A stretch of 64,000 nt of DNA. Source: Nodularia sp. NIES-3585 (GTDB lineage Bacteria > Cyanobacteriota > Cyanobacteriia > Cyanobacteriales > Nostocaceae). The notes under the pieces were generated by a model that saw only the letters and a program-made list of their open reading frames with translations, was not told where the DNA came from and ran no database searches. This document shows positions 45,617 to 55,135 of the stretch, one piece after another (position 1 is the first letter of the stretch; each line of letters opens with the position of its first letter). Location: assembly GCF_002218065.1 (NCBI RefSeq), contig NZ_BDUB01000001.1, positions 3,471,690-3,535,689 on the forward strand, in the 5' to 3' direction. A program made the position numbers and the translations under genes.

Positions 45617-47049
45617 TTGGCTACCTCTGCCTTATTTAATGCTGGCAGGTTCGGACAGAAAAGTTCTCGCTTATTTTTCACAGCCGGATTGGTAACTACT
45701 AAAAACATGAGTGTGCGGCTACAAGTGATTGCCGTAAACATACTCACTGCTACACCCAAAGCTAAGGTGAGCGCAAAGCCTCGGACTAATCCAGAACCAA
45801 ACCAAAACAGCGCCGCACAAGCAATGCATGTCGTGACGTTGCTATCTAAAATACTTGAAAATGCGCGGTAAAAACCAGATTCTACAGCACGATACAGAGA
45901 TTTTCCGGCTCGTAATTCTTCCCGCGTGCGCTCAAAGATTAGCACATTGGCATCAACGGCCATGCCAATACTGAGGATAAAACCAGCGATTCCTGGCAAA
46001 GTCAGGGTAACCCCTAATAGGGCAAAACTCGCCCATGTCAGGAGAGAGTAAAAGACTAAGGACACATCCGCAATCAATCCTGGTAAGCGATAGTACACCA
46101 CCATAAATATTAATACTAAAATCAGACCGCCAATACCAGCATAAATGCTGCTTTGAATACTGTCTCTACCCAAGGAAGCGCCGACTGTGCGTCTTTCGGC
46201 GATTTCCACTGGTAAGGGTAACGCACCGCCACGTAACTGCACACCCAAGTCGTTGGCATCTTGCGGGGTAAATCGACCTGTAATCACAGCAGCACCCCCA
46301 GTAATCCCGGTGGCGGCAAATTCTATCCCTACTACAGGAGCGCTAATCAGTTCATTGTCTAGAAAAACACCGATGCTCCGCCCAGTCCCTGCAAGGTTTT
46401 TGGTGAGATTAGCAAACAATTCACCACCCTTTTGATCAAAGCGAATGGCCACATTCCAATTATTACTTTGAGTGGGTTCACCGTAGGCATCTTGGAGGTA
46501 TTTACCATCAAGGGGTGGATCTGTGCTTTCAAACAATTGGGCGATCGCTTGATTATTTTGTTGTAATTCTTCTTGATTCTTAATAATTAATGCTTCGTCG
46601 TCGGTGCTGCGTAACTCTTCTTGCTTCGCTCTCAGCTCGTTTCGTGAGGCTTGAAAAGCAAAAAGTTGAGTTTCTGTCCCTTGCTTTTGTTGTCTAAATT
46701 CTAACTGTGCAGTGCCACCTAGGACTCGTTCTGCTTGCTCTGGATCATTCACCCCTGGCAATTGGACAAGGATTTTATCTGTACCCACAGTTTGAATTAC
46801 TGGCTCAGAAACCCCAAGACCATTAACTCGACCTTCCAAAACTTTCTGAACGCCTTCCAAATCTCGTTCAGTAATTTGTCTGGTTCCCGGTGCTGGTTTC
46901 ACCTGAATGGTTAACTGTGAGCCTCCCCGTAAGTCTAACCCCAATGGGACTGGAATTGTTGCTATTACCGCAATAGCGGCGATGAGCAACACAAAAATTA
47001 AAGCTAATAGCGATCGCTGTCTTTGCATACCATAACTCGCAACTGACAA
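45613..47049 (-). CDS. secD: protein translocase subunit SecD
   Basis: SecD is the larger partner of SecF in the translocon motor. The 478 residues include [20 protein letters not shown] near the start, the periplasmic P1 domain (about 55-300, with [20 protein letters not shown] and the [12 protein letters not shown] region) and five C-terminal helices with [20 protein letters not shown] and the [19 protein letters not shown] stretch. A start 7 codons later (MQRQRS, 47028) is possible. It is followed by secF with a 4-bp overlap. Confidence 0.96.
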   Translation of the reverse strand: MSVASYGMQRQRSLLALIFVLLIAAIAVIATIPVPLGLDLRGGSQLTIQVKPAPGTRQITERDLEGVQKVLEGRVNGLGVSEPVIQTVGTDKILVQLPGVNDPEQAERVLGGTAQLEFRQQKQGTETQLFAFQASRNELRAKQEELRSTDDEALIIKNQEELQQNNQAIAQLFESTDPPLDGKYLQDAYGEPTQSNNWNVAIRFDQKGGELFANLTKNLAGTGRSIGVFLDNELISAPVVGIEFAATGITGGAAVITGRFTPQDANDLGVQLRGGALPLPVEIAERRTVGASLGRDSIQSSIYAGIGGLILVLIFMVVYYRLPGLIADVSLVFYSLLTWASFALLGVTLTLPGIAGFILSIGMAVDANVLIFERTREELRAGKSLYRAVESGFYRAFSSILDSNVTTCIACAALFWFGSGLVRGFALTLALGVAVSMFTAITCSRTLMFLVVTNPAVKNKRELFCPNLPALNKAEVAK

Positions 47050-47104
47050 AGGCTATAATAGCGTTCTTTCACGAGTTATGAATGGTTCGATGGGGCTATG
47101 AAGA

Positions 47105-47222
47105 AGCAGGGGAGCAGGGGAGCAGGGCGAGTTGGAAATTACTTTACCGAAGAAATGGGTTTAACAACCTTTCCTCTTCCCCACTCCCCACTCACCACTC
47201 CCCACTCCCCACTCCCCCCAAT
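47105..47222. repeat. GGGGAGCA and CCCCACT repeat runs
   Basis: Three GGGGAGCA-like units (47108-47128) and about six CCCCACTC units (47177-47219) bracket the end of pdhB. The same G- or C-rich runs recur at 3845, 36329 and 49773. Confidence 0.7.
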
Positions 47223-47224
47223 TC

Positions 47225-48208
47225 TTAAACTCGCATCGCCACCATTTTTTCCACAGCTTCCACGATTTGTTCTGGTTGAACAATTGTTAACCGTTCCAAA
47301 TTGCCATTGTAAGGTGTGGGAATATCTTGGGAAGAAAGGCGCAGCACTGGCGCATCCAATTCATCAAATAAGCGGTCATTAATAGAGGCGGTTAATTCTG
47401 CACCAATACCCCCAGTTCTCATACACTCTTCCACGATAATGACTCGATGGGTTTTGCGTATGGATGCCCCGATGGTATCAAAATCTAAAGGCTTGAGTGA
47501 TATTAAATCAATAACTTCTGGATCAAAACCTTGTTTTTCTAAAGTTTTCACGGCTTGCAATACATGATGGCGCATCCGTGAGTAAGTGAGTATTGTGACA
47601 TCTTTGCCCCGACGCACAACTTCTGCTTTATCTAAAGGCAGGAAATATTCTTCTTCTGGTAAATCTTCTTTTAAGTTGTAAAGCAAAACGTGTTCAAAAA
47701 ACAACACCGGGTTATCGTCACGAATCGCCGATTTGAGTAATCCCTTCGCGTTGTAGGGTGTAGAACAGGTAACAATTTTCAATCCAGGAACCGCTTGAAA
47801 GTAAGCTTCTAGGCGTTGGGAATGTTCTGCACCCAATTGTCTACCGACACCGCCAGGGCCGCGAATCACCATGGGAATTTTAAAGTTACCGCCGGAAGTA
47901 TAGCGTAGCATTCCGGCGTTATTGGATATTTGGTTAAAGGCTAGGAGCAAAAAGCCCATATTCATGCCTTCAATTATCGGTCGTAACCCAGTCATGGCTG
48001 CGCCTACGGCCATACCAGTAAAACTGTTTTCGGCAATGGGGGTATCGAGAACTCGGAGTTCGCCATACTTTTTGTATAGGTCTTTAGTAACTTTGTAGGA
48101 ACCGCCGTAATGTCCTACGTCTTCACCAAGAACGAATACAGTCGCATCACGTGCCATTTCTTCATCAATGGCTTCCCGCAGAGCGTTAAAAAATAGTGTT
48201 TCTGCCAT
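47225..48208 (-). CDS. pdhB: pyruvate dehydrogenase E1 component, beta subunit
   Basis: The beta subunit of the pyruvate dehydrogenase E1 heterotetramer, which decarboxylates pyruvate with thiamine diphosphate. The 327 residues start [20 protein letters not shown] and contain [40 protein letters not shown] and [20 protein letters not shown]. The last two are the E1-beta signature and phosphorylation-loop-like region. The alpha subunit gene is not in the window, as is usual for cyanobacteria, where pdhA and pdhB are apart. It is monocistronic. Confidence 0.95.
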   Translation of the reverse strand: MAETLFFNALREAIDEEMARDATVFVLGEDVGHYGGSYKVTKDLYKKYGELRVLDTPIAENSFTGMAVGAAMTGLRPIIEGMNMGFLLLAFNQISNNAGMLRYTSGGNFKIPMVIRGPGGVGRQLGAEHSQRLEAYFQAVPGLKIVTCSTPYNAKGLLKSAIRDDNPVLFFEHVLLYNLKEDLPEEEYFLPLDKAEVVRRGKDVTILTYSRMRHHVLQAVKTLEKQGFDPEVIDLISLKPLDFDTIGASIRKTHRVIIVEECMRTGGIGAELTASINDRLFDELDAPVLRLSSQDIPTPYNGNLERLTIVQPEQIVEAVEKMVAMRV

Positions 48209-48580
48209 TTAGACCTTATAGTAAGACTATTGTTTTAGAATCTTATCGTGCCACCGTAGCAAATATCGTTAGCGATCGCACTAGATGAGAGATTGATTTT
48301 TGCCAGGAATTACTCTGGGCAAGGATAGGCGAATTGTAAAAGGATTATCCCTTGTTCTTGCCGTTTTCCCAAGCCAGAAACAACCGAAATATTTTTTCTT
48401 CCAGGTCGATGGCTATCAGGAAATAATTTATCAATCATCAAGGTGAGTGTAGCCAATTTTTTGGCTATTCCAATCTACCAAAGCTCTAGTTTTGGGAACA
48501 TTTTGTCTAAATAACCTGATTTTATGCAGCTAAGACATCAAAAAATCTCAGTGTTCGCTGCGCCTCTGTGGTGCGGTGAT
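48209..48580. other. intergenic region between pdhB and the Cup gene
   Basis: No gene seen. A part near 48541-48575 (TCAGTGTTCGCTGCGCCTCT, then GTGGTGCGGTGA) is a fragment of the dispersed repeat described at 2051. Confidence 0.45.
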
Positions 48581-49714
48581 TTATTTTTTATTCACATCCT
48601 CTAACCGGGAAGTTTCCAAACGATTCATCCACTTTTGTAAATAGACGCGATTAGCAATTTGTTCAGAGACATCTTGAGTATCAATCGGATGAGGCATCAG
48701 TCCCAAAATCGTTGCTGTCGTCACACAAAACATGGATTTTTGGAAGCTGATACAAATTTGGACTCGCAAATCATCTTCACCCCGAAGACTGCGACGATAA
48801 ATTTTGTGTAAATAATCTGGAAGATAATGACGCATATCCTGCATCAGCAAAGTGGGAGGAATACCAGCACCACCTATAGGCAAAGGATCGGCATATAGTG
48901 CGCCATACTGAAATCGAGCTTGATCGAGGGGAATTTGATATGCTTGGGCATTGTAGGAAACTGTGCCATGAAAAGGAGTTCCCCGAAAGAATACCGCTTC
49001 TACATAAGGGATGGCTGTATCTGCTAGAAAAGTTAAACCCGCAGATTTAGGAAGAATGTCATAGACTTGATTTTGAATTTTGACCGCGTATGTAATAGGT
49101 TTTACAGCATCTGCTACCAATGCCTGTTTAATATGGTCTACAACTTGAGGTATAGTTTTAATTTCGCCTCGGTCGTAGCGGTCTGATAGACTGAGAAACA
49201 TATCAGCCATCACCCGCCAAAATTGACCTAAACCAGTATAGTAAGCAGAGACACGTAACATTTCCGTTAGAAAGTCGGGAAATAGTTGATTCATTCCCAA
49301 CATAATGGGATTGTTTTTAAATTTTGCTTGAATAACCGCTTGCGCTCTTTCTTCAAATTCTGGTGTATCTAAATATTTATCTAGTCCACCACCTCCATGC
49401 CACATCATGCCTTTCATGCAATATTCGGCATATTCAAAATTAATTCTGTCATGCCACCAATGACGCATTAATTTCGGGAAAGAAATCTCGCCATTAAAGT
49501 ATTTAAAAAACTGAAAAAATACTAAAAATTGGTGTTCAGCAATATAAATAAGATTGTTTGAATAGGCATCTAAAACTACGCCATAGCTTTTGAGGATGCC
49601 GACTACTTCCAGAACATTATCTGGAGTATCAGGAAGTAATGCGCCACCATTTAGCAGGATTTCAATATACTCAGCTAAAGGATGATTAGCAGGTTTTTTT
49701 TTCATAGTTACCAT
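48581..49714 (-). CDS. cupB: NDH-1 CO2-hydration protein (Cup/Chp family, probably CupB)
   Basis: Cup proteins turn CO2 into bicarbonate at special NDH-1 complexes on the thylakoid. The protein of about 377 residues has the family blocks LAEYIEILLNGGALLPDTPD near the start, the GGGGLDKYLDTPEFEER region and GAGIPPTLLMQDMRHYLPDY. Its length, and the lack of a cupS gene next to it, point to the constitutive CupB (ChpX) rather than inducible CupA (ChpY). That choice is an inference. I use the ATG at 49714 (MVTMKKKPANHP); the frame is open upstream. It follows ndhD and ndhF. Confidence 0.85.
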   Translation of the reverse strand: MVTMKKKPANHPLAEYIEILLNGGALLPDTPDNVLEVVGILKSYGVVLDAYSNNLIYIAEHQFLVFFQFFKYFNGEISFPKLMRHWWHDRINFEYAEYCMKGMMWHGGGGLDKYLDTPEFEERAQAVIQAKFKNNPIMLGMNQLFPDFLTEMLRVSAYYTGLGQFWRVMADMFLSLSDRYDRGEIKTIPQVVDHIKQALVADAVKPITYAVKIQNQVYDILPKSAGLTFLADTAIPYVEAVFFRGTPFHGTVSYNAQAYQIPLDQARFQYGALYADPLPIGGAGIPPTLLMQDMRHYLPDYLHKIYRRSLRGEDDLRVQICISFQKSMFCVTTATILGLMPHPIDTQDVSEQIANRVYLQKWMNRLETSRLEDVNKK

Positions 49715-49883
49715 TATCCAATTGCTAGTTTTCCAAAAATTACAGGTATTAGGGATGAGGAAAAACTCTTCCCCAGTCCCCATTCCTCAGTCCCCATTCC
49801 TCAGTCACAATTCCAAGTACAGTCAGGCGTAAATAGATTTTTTTGACTTTTGACTTTTGATTTTTGACTTCCGCGTAGCGGTG

Positions 49884-51383
49884 CTAGTCCCCAGTTCCCT
49901 GGTCTAAAGACACAGCAGCTACTACATTATGGGTATTAACCATTGCGGTGATTGTCGGTTCAGTCCAGCGGACTAACCAAGCGGGTTGAATGCCGAAAAT
50001 GACAATTAATACTGCTAAGATTACGGCAGGTATGCGATCGCTCCAAAATACCCGCGGTAAGTTGGAAACTTGTGCAGATAATCGCCCAAAGAAGGCACGA
50101 TCCATCAGAATTAGGAAATAAACCGCAGTTAAGCCTGTACCAATCATAGATATGAGGGTCTGCACGGGAAAAACTGGATAAGTACCTCGAAAAACGATGA
50201 ATTCGGAAATGAATCCCACCAAACCCGGTACACCAGCGCTGGCCATGACTCCTAAAATCATTAAACTCCCAATTACGGGCAAACCCCGTTCTGGGTTCAG
50301 CAGTCCTTTAATCACATCTAAGTCGCGGCTACCAGCTTTTTTGTAAACAACCCCCACTAGCAAAAACAGCAGTGCAGAAATCAAACCGTGGCTAATCATT
50401 TGCATGACAGCGCCCAAGGTGCTTAAAGGTGTAGCCGCCGCCGCCGCTAATAGTACGTAGCCCATATGTCCAATTGAACTGTAGGCTACCATTTTTTTCA
50501 TATCGGTTTGAGCGATCGCACAGGATGAGCCAAATAGTACACTGACTACAGCCCAAGTCGCCAACCAAGGAGCTAAATAAGTCCAAGCTTCTGGTAACAA
50601 GTTCATCCCAAACCGCAGTAAGCCATAGGTTCCTAACTTCAATAACACTCCCGCCAACAATACAGAAATGGGTGTAGAAGCTTCAACGTGGGCATCTGGT
50701 AACCACGTGTGAAAGGGAACCAAGGGAATTTTAATCCCAAAACCGACGAGAATTCCCCCTAGCAGTAATAGCTGCGTTGTCAAAGACAAAGTTGAGGTAT
50801 TCAAACTTGCTAGTGCAAAGCTAGAAGAACCACTCAGCCAAACCATACCCAGGAAACTTGCCAAAATTAAGATGCCGGAAACAGCCGTATAAATCAGAAA
50901 TTTTGTGGCTGCATAACTGCGTCTTTCACCGCCCCAAATGGCAATTAACAGATATAGAGGTATTAGTTCCAGTTCATAAAACAGGAAAAATAATAGTAAA
51001 TCTTGTGCCAAAAATGCTCCTGTAACCCCAGCACTTAACAGCAGGATTAAGGAGTAATAAAATCTCGGACGCTGAAGGGATTCATCGCTGCTGTAAATGG
51101 CAATACAAGTTAACAGTCCATTCAACACCAGCAACGGCAAAGATAAACCATCTATTCCTAGATTATAGGTCAAGCCCAAAGAATCTATCCAGGGGATAAA
51201 CTCGGCAAACTGTTGATTGACTTGTGCCGGATTGAATTTTATTGCTAGTAAAACTGTCCACAATAAAATGATCACGGCAAAGAGCAAAGCCACTCTGCGA
51301 GAAAGTTTCCCACTCATTTGTGCAGGCCAAAAACCGATTAAAGCTGCACCGAATAACGGCAGTAAAATTAATGCACTCAGCAT
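49884..51383 (-). CDS. ndhD4: NDH-1 subunit NdhD, CO2-uptake type (probably NdhD4)
   Basis: A proton-pumping antiporter-like subunit of NDH-1. The 499 residues form about 14 membrane helices. Conserved blocks are LLFFLFYELELIPLYLLIAI with the buried Glu, the VPFHTWLPDAHVEASTPISV helix 7-8 region and QTDMKKMVAYSSIGHMGYVL. Together with ndhF and the Cup gene in one cluster it belongs to a CO2-uptake complex (NDH-1MS or MS'), not the respiratory form. The number 4 follows from the CupB reading and is less certain. It starts with ATG 83 bp after ndhF. Confidence 0.88.
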   Translation of the reverse strand: MLSALILLPLFGAALIGFWPAQMSGKLSRRVALLFAVIILLWTVLLAIKFNPAQVNQQFAEFIPWIDSLGLTYNLGIDGLSLPLLVLNGLLTCIAIYSSDESLQRPRFYYSLILLLSAGVTGAFLAQDLLLFFLFYELELIPLYLLIAIWGGERRSYAATKFLIYTAVSGILILASFLGMVWLSGSSSFALASLNTSTLSLTTQLLLLGGILVGFGIKIPLVPFHTWLPDAHVEASTPISVLLAGVLLKLGTYGLLRFGMNLLPEAWTYLAPWLATWAVVSVLFGSSCAIAQTDMKKMVAYSSIGHMGYVLLAAAAATPLSTLGAVMQMISHGLISALLFLLVGVVYKKAGSRDLDVIKGLLNPERGLPVIGSLMILGVMASAGVPGLVGFISEFIVFRGTYPVFPVQTLISMIGTGLTAVYFLILMDRAFFGRLSAQVSNLPRVFWSDRIPAVILAVLIVIFGIQPAWLVRWTEPTITAMVNTHNVVAAVSLDQGTGD

Positions 51384-51435
51384 AGGCAGAACTAGGTAAG
51401 ATGAGACAGGAAGAAAAGGGAGAAAATAATTTTAT

Positions 51436-51463
51436 TGTAGAGACGCGATTCATCGCGTCTTTA
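51436..51463. repeat. GTAGAGACG hairpin between ndhF and ndhD
   Basis: GTAGAGACGCGATTCATCGC then GTCTTTAC pairs over 11-12 bp. It lies in the 83-bp gap between ndhF and ndhD of one operon, and could reduce downstream transcription or set mRNA stability. Confidence 0.65.
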
Positions 51464-51466
51464 CTT

Positions 51467-53323
51467 TTAAAAGGGTAATTTATCTAGTAGACCTAATGAC
51501 CAGCTAATAAAAAATCCCAAGACGCTAATCACTACGAGGATCGTCAACATATACCCCTGAGATTGACCAGAAATGCTGTATTTTAAACCTTGCCCGCCGA
51601 GAATTGTGGCAAATCCTACCAAGTTTACAAAACCGTCAACGAGATAGCGATCGCTCCAAGCGGAAAACTTCGATAGCAGGGCGACTGCATTGACTATGGT
51701 TAGCTTATAAATTTTATCAATGTAAAAATCATAACCCAATAAGTCCTGCATGAATCTCCAGACCAGAATTCTGGATCGTGACCATGCTTTATGCAGATAC
51801 AGTGTAGACCCGATAGCTACGCCGATGAGAGTCGAAGAAAGTAGCAGTAACAAGATGTACCAATCAAGACTTTCCCAATTGGGCAAGAGATACCATTGCT
51901 GTAGCATCAGGGGTAACAATAAAGTTACTACAGTTAGTGAAACCATTGGCAAGGCCATCTGCCAGCCAACTTCCGGGGAACGGCGGGTTTTCTGCTGTGG
52001 TTTACCCCAAAATATTAATCTGAAGACTCGCGTCAAGTTCAAGGCTGTTAAGCCGTTGACTAATACTAAGATGGCAATTACCCAAGGGCTAGCATGAACT
52101 AAGCCGTCAGCCCATGCCAGCATAGACCAGAAACTGCCTAATGGTAACAGTGTGACCATGCCCGCAGAACCCACAATAAAGGCTGTAGTGGTGGCTGGCA
52201 TCCGTGACCACAATCCACCCATTTCTGTTAAATCTTGGGTGCTAGTGGTGTAAATGACTGAACCTGAACTCATGAATAGTAGGGCTTTAGCGATCGCATG
52301 AGTTAACAGCAACATTAAGGCCACACCACCTTGCTCTAAACCCACTGCCAAAAATACTAAGCCCATGTATGCACTCGTGGAATGAGACAGCGATCGCTTA
52401 ATATCAGTTTGTGCCAGTGATACTAAGCTGGCACCAATCGCCGTCAAGGTTCCTAACACAACTAAAGTATCTAAAGCAACTGGGGACAGAGTTAATATTG
52501 GCTGAAGTTTATACAAAATATAAGCACCACCACCTACCACCAGGGAATTCCGCATCACTGAAGCCGGGTTAGGCCCTTCCATTGCTTCATCTAACCACAG
52601 GTGTAAGGGAAATTGAGCGCATTTACCCGCCGGACCCGCAATCAATGCCAAACCTAACAAACTCGATGTCAGTGGACTTAAATTAGCCGTTTGCGCCCAT
52701 TCATATAAGTCAGAAAAATTCAAACTCCCGGCGATAGTCGAAAGCGCCACTACACCCATTAATAGCAGCAAATCTCCCACCCGCTTAGTTAAAAAGGCAT
52801 CTCGTGCCGCAGTCACCACTAGCGGTTGAGCATACCAGAAGCCCACTAATAGGTAAGTAGAAAGGGTGAGAACTTCTAAAAGGGCGTAGCTCAAAAACAA
52901 AGAGTCACTAATGGCTAAACCAGACAGCGCCATTTCAAAAAAGCCAACTAGGGCAAAGAAACGTGCTAGCGACCAGTCCTTTTCCATGTAACCCAAGGCA
53001 TAGACTTGTGCTAACAGACTTAATCCTGTAATTAAAACTGTAGCCCCGATGCTCACCGGTGAAAGTTCCAAAGCAAACGATAAGTTAAAATCCGCAGCTT
53101 GGAACCAGTTAATTACCAAAATTTCTGTTTCTTGATCCCAAATGTGCTTAAATACCAACAGACTATGGGCAAAACCCGCAATAGTCGTTAACAAGTTAAA
53201 ATATGCCGCCGGTCTAGGGCCTGTACGCTTAATGATTCCCATTGCCCAGGGCAAAGTTACAAGTGCGCCAATTAAGCTATAAAATGGCACCCACCAACTT
53301 ATTGAAAATAGAAACTGATTCAT
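51467..53323 (-). CDS. ndhF4: NDH-1 subunit NdhF, CO2-uptake type (probably NdhF4)
   Basis: The largest antiporter-like subunit, with the lateral helix at its end. The 618 residues have about 16 membrane helices. Conserved blocks are DSLFLSYALLEVLTLSTYLL with the functional Glu, GPAGKCAQFPLHLWLDEAMEGPNPASVMRNS (about 215-245, in two parts) and LAQTDIKRSLSHSTSAYMGL. This is the first gene of the leftward ndhF-ndhD-cup cluster, divergent from ccmK2. Its promoter shares the 662-bp region with the carboxysome operon. Confidence 0.9.
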   Translation of the reverse strand: MNQFLFSISWWVPFYSLIGALVTLPWAMGIIKRTGPRPAAYFNLLTTIAGFAHSLLVFKHIWDQETEILVINWFQAADFNLSFALELSPVSIGATVLITGLSLLAQVYALGYMEKDWSLARFFALVGFFEMALSGLAISDSLFLSYALLEVLTLSTYLLVGFWYAQPLVVTAARDAFLTKRVGDLLLLMGVVALSTIAGSLNFSDLYEWAQTANLSPLTSSLLGLALIAGPAGKCAQFPLHLWLDEAMEGPNPASVMRNSLVVGGGAYILYKLQPILTLSPVALDTLVVLGTLTAIGASLVSLAQTDIKRSLSHSTSAYMGLVFLAVGLEQGGVALMLLLTHAIAKALLFMSSGSVIYTTSTQDLTEMGGLWSRMPATTTAFIVGSAGMVTLLPLGSFWSMLAWADGLVHASPWVIAILVLVNGLTALNLTRVFRLIFWGKPQQKTRRSPEVGWQMALPMVSLTVVTLLLPLMLQQWYLLPNWESLDWYILLLLLSSTLIGVAIGSTLYLHKAWSRSRILVWRFMQDLLGYDFYIDKIYKLTIVNAVALLSKFSAWSDRYLVDGFVNLVGFATILGGQGLKYSISGQSQGYMLTILVVISVLGFFISWSLGLLDKLPF

Positions 53324-53985
53324 TGAGATTTTCCTTGACGACTCAGCTTTGATTCTTTTTAAATATACTTACAACAATCATTTACTAAAAAAATAGTTAA
53401 CCATGCCTAAAATCTCTAGTTTCTTTAACTATCTCTTGCTTAAATCTTGAATGAGTATTTTTTATTTAGCTTACCTTATTCGGGTTATATTCAATATAAC
53501 TTTACATATTTAAAAGCATTTACTTCTATTACATCATTTGTGATTATAAAATTCTATTTCTACTTTCAGCAAATAAATTTATGCGATATATTTAAAAAAG
53601 TTATATATTTTTTACGTAATCGTTGTTGCCCCTCTCAAATCGGGCAAACTTAGAGATAGCATAATATACAGCCATCAATAGACCCTTGGCGGAGTTGATT
53701 GCCATAGCTATGAATGTCATTTTGTCAATGTAATAAAAAAATTATAAAGCATAAGCGTCTGCTCTAGGAATTACTCAACTTCGATGGAGCAGAACGAGTT
53801 ATAAATATTTGTTAAGTTTTTTAAAAGAATTTTATCATAAACTATTATACTAATTTATATTGCCAGGAAGACCAAGCTTTCCTATGCTTAATATTAGAAG
53901 TGTTTTTATGGCTCAATATGTAGCCCTTCCCGTTAAACATTTCACAACACAGTACTGATCGAATTCAAATTTTAGGAGTTCTGCG
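53324..53985. promoter_or_regulatory. divergent control region between NDH-1 CO2 uptake and ccm operons
   Basis: A 662-bp, strongly AT-rich, non-coding region. An apparent 68-codon ORF at 53447-53653 consists of AT-rich codons and has no ribosome binding site. Both CCM operons start from here, so binding sites of a LysR regulator (T-N11-A type) are expected, but such sites are too loose to call by eye in DNA this AT-rich. AGGAG precedes the ccmK2 ATG. Confidence 0.55.
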
Positions 53986-54294
53986 ATGCCAATTGCAGTT
54001 GGAATGATTGAGACTAAAGGCTTTCCAGCAGTAGTAGAAGCTGCTGATGCGATGGTGAAAGCCGCCCGTGTTACGTTAGTGGGATATGAAAAAATTGGTA
54101 GCGCTAGGGTAACCGTGATTGTGCGGGGAGATGTATCTGAAGTACAAGCTTCGGTTTCTGCCGGCGTTGAAGCGGCCAGAAGAGTTAATGGTGGTGAAGT
54201 ATTATCAACTCACATCATTGCCCGTCCCCACGAAAACCTAGAATACGTTTTGCCGATCCGGTATACCGAAGCTGTGGAACAGTTCCGAACTTAG
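53986..54294 (+). CDS. ccmK2: carboxysome shell protein CcmK2
   Basis: CcmK2 forms hexamers that tile the faces of the carboxysome. The 102 residues are a single bacterial microcompartment (BMC) domain: [40 protein letters not shown] and [20 protein letters not shown]. The positively charged pore motif is KIGSARVT. The short C-terminus (EAVEQFRT) fits CcmK2 rather than CcmK1. AGGAG precedes the ATG at 53986. It is the first gene of the ccmK2-K1-L-M-N-O operon. Confidence 0.95.
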   Translation: MPIAVGMIETKGFPAVVEAADAMVKAARVTLVGYEKIGSARVTVIVRGDVSEVQASVSAGVEAARRVNGGEVLSTHIIARPHENLEYVLPIRYTEAVEQFRT

Positions 54295-54387
54295 AAGCTG
54301 ATTAAACAAACAAAGTAATTGACGGGGTTGCTTTCTGGAGCGCCACTTTTTTCAAGGGCTAAAAACTTTAATTCAGGATTAAAACTA

Positions 54388-54732
54388 ATGTCAATCGCAG
54401 TAGGAATGGTTGAAACGCTGGGCTTTCCGGCAGTAGTAGAAGCTGCTGATGCGATGGTGAAAGCCGCTCGCGTTACGTTGGTGGGCTATGAAAAAATCGG
54501 TAGCGGTCGAGTTACAGTCATCGTTCGCGGTGACGTTTCCGAAGTGCAAGCTTCCGTGGGTGCTGGAGTAGAATCAGTCAAACGAGTCCACGGTGGCGAA
54601 GTATTATCCACCCACATCATTGCTCGTCCCCATGAAAACTTAGAATACGTCCTACCAATTAGGTATACCGAAGACGTAGAACAATTCCGGGAAAATGTCA
54701 ACGCGATTCGTCCTTTTGGTAGAAGACCGTAA
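54388..54732 (+). CDS. ccmK1: carboxysome shell protein CcmK1
   Basis: A second BMC hexamer protein of 114 residues, close to CcmK2 over its length (pore motif KIGSGRVT) but with an extra C-terminal tail [13 protein letters not shown], as is usual for CcmK1. The frame is open upstream to 54319, but those 23 codons are not conserved. The ATG at 54388 has AGGA upstream and starts like its neighbour ([17 protein letters not shown]). ccmL begins 6 bp after its stop. Confidence 0.95.
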   Translation: MSIAVGMVETLGFPAVVEAADAMVKAARVTLVGYEKIGSGRVTVIVRGDVSEVQASVGAGVESVKRVHGGEVLSTHIIARPHENLEYVLPIRYTEDVEQFRENVNAIRPFGRRP

Positions 54733-54738
54733 TCTGTA

Positions 54739-55041
54739 ATGCAAATTGCCAAAGTTCGTGGCACAGTAGTCGGCACGCAAAAAGATCCAAGTCTTCGAGG
54801 TGTCAAACTACTGTTGTTGCAATTAGTCGATGAAGAAGGAAATCTCCTGCCAAGCTACGAAGTAGCAGCAGATACCGTAGGTGCAGGAGCAGATGAGTGG
54901 GTGCTGGTCACTCGTGGCAGTGCCGCTCGTCAAATTCTCGGTAACGAACAGCGTCCTTTGGATGCAGCAGTAGTGGCGATTATTGATACCATTCACTTGG
55001 AAAATCGCCTTATGTACAGCAAAAAAGAGCAGTATCGATAG
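54739..55041 (+). CDS. ccmL: carboxysome vertex protein CcmL
   Basis: CcmL forms pentamers that close the 12 corners of the carboxysome. The 100 residues start QIAKVRGTVVGTQKDPSLRG and have KLLLLQLVDEEGNLLPSYEV, then VGAGADEWVLVTRGSAARQI, and end with DAAVVAIIDTIHL. This is the full EutN/CcmL fold. The gap to ccmK1 is 6 bp. STRR heptamers (TCATTAG/TCATTGG) fill 55041-55079 before ccmM. Confidence 0.96.
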   Translation: MQIAKVRGTVVGTQKDPSLRGVKLLLLQLVDEEGNLLPSYEVAADTVGAGADEWVLVTRGSAARQILGNEQRPLDAAVVAIIDTIHLENRLMYSKKEQYR

Positions 55042-55135
55042 TCATTGGTCATTAGTCATTAGTCATTGGTCATTAGTCTGAGGCCAATGATGAAAGACAA
55101 AAGACAAAAAGCTTAATTTCAGGAGGAATCTCGCA

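Noticed and set aside
51750..52097. 115-codon plus-strand ORF inside ndhF
   Set aside because: It is antisense to conserved ndhF codons and shows no family features.
53447..53653. 68-codon ORF between ndhF and ccmK2
   Set aside because: Only AT-rich codons (Phe, Tyr, Ile, Asn), no ribosome binding site and no family pattern.
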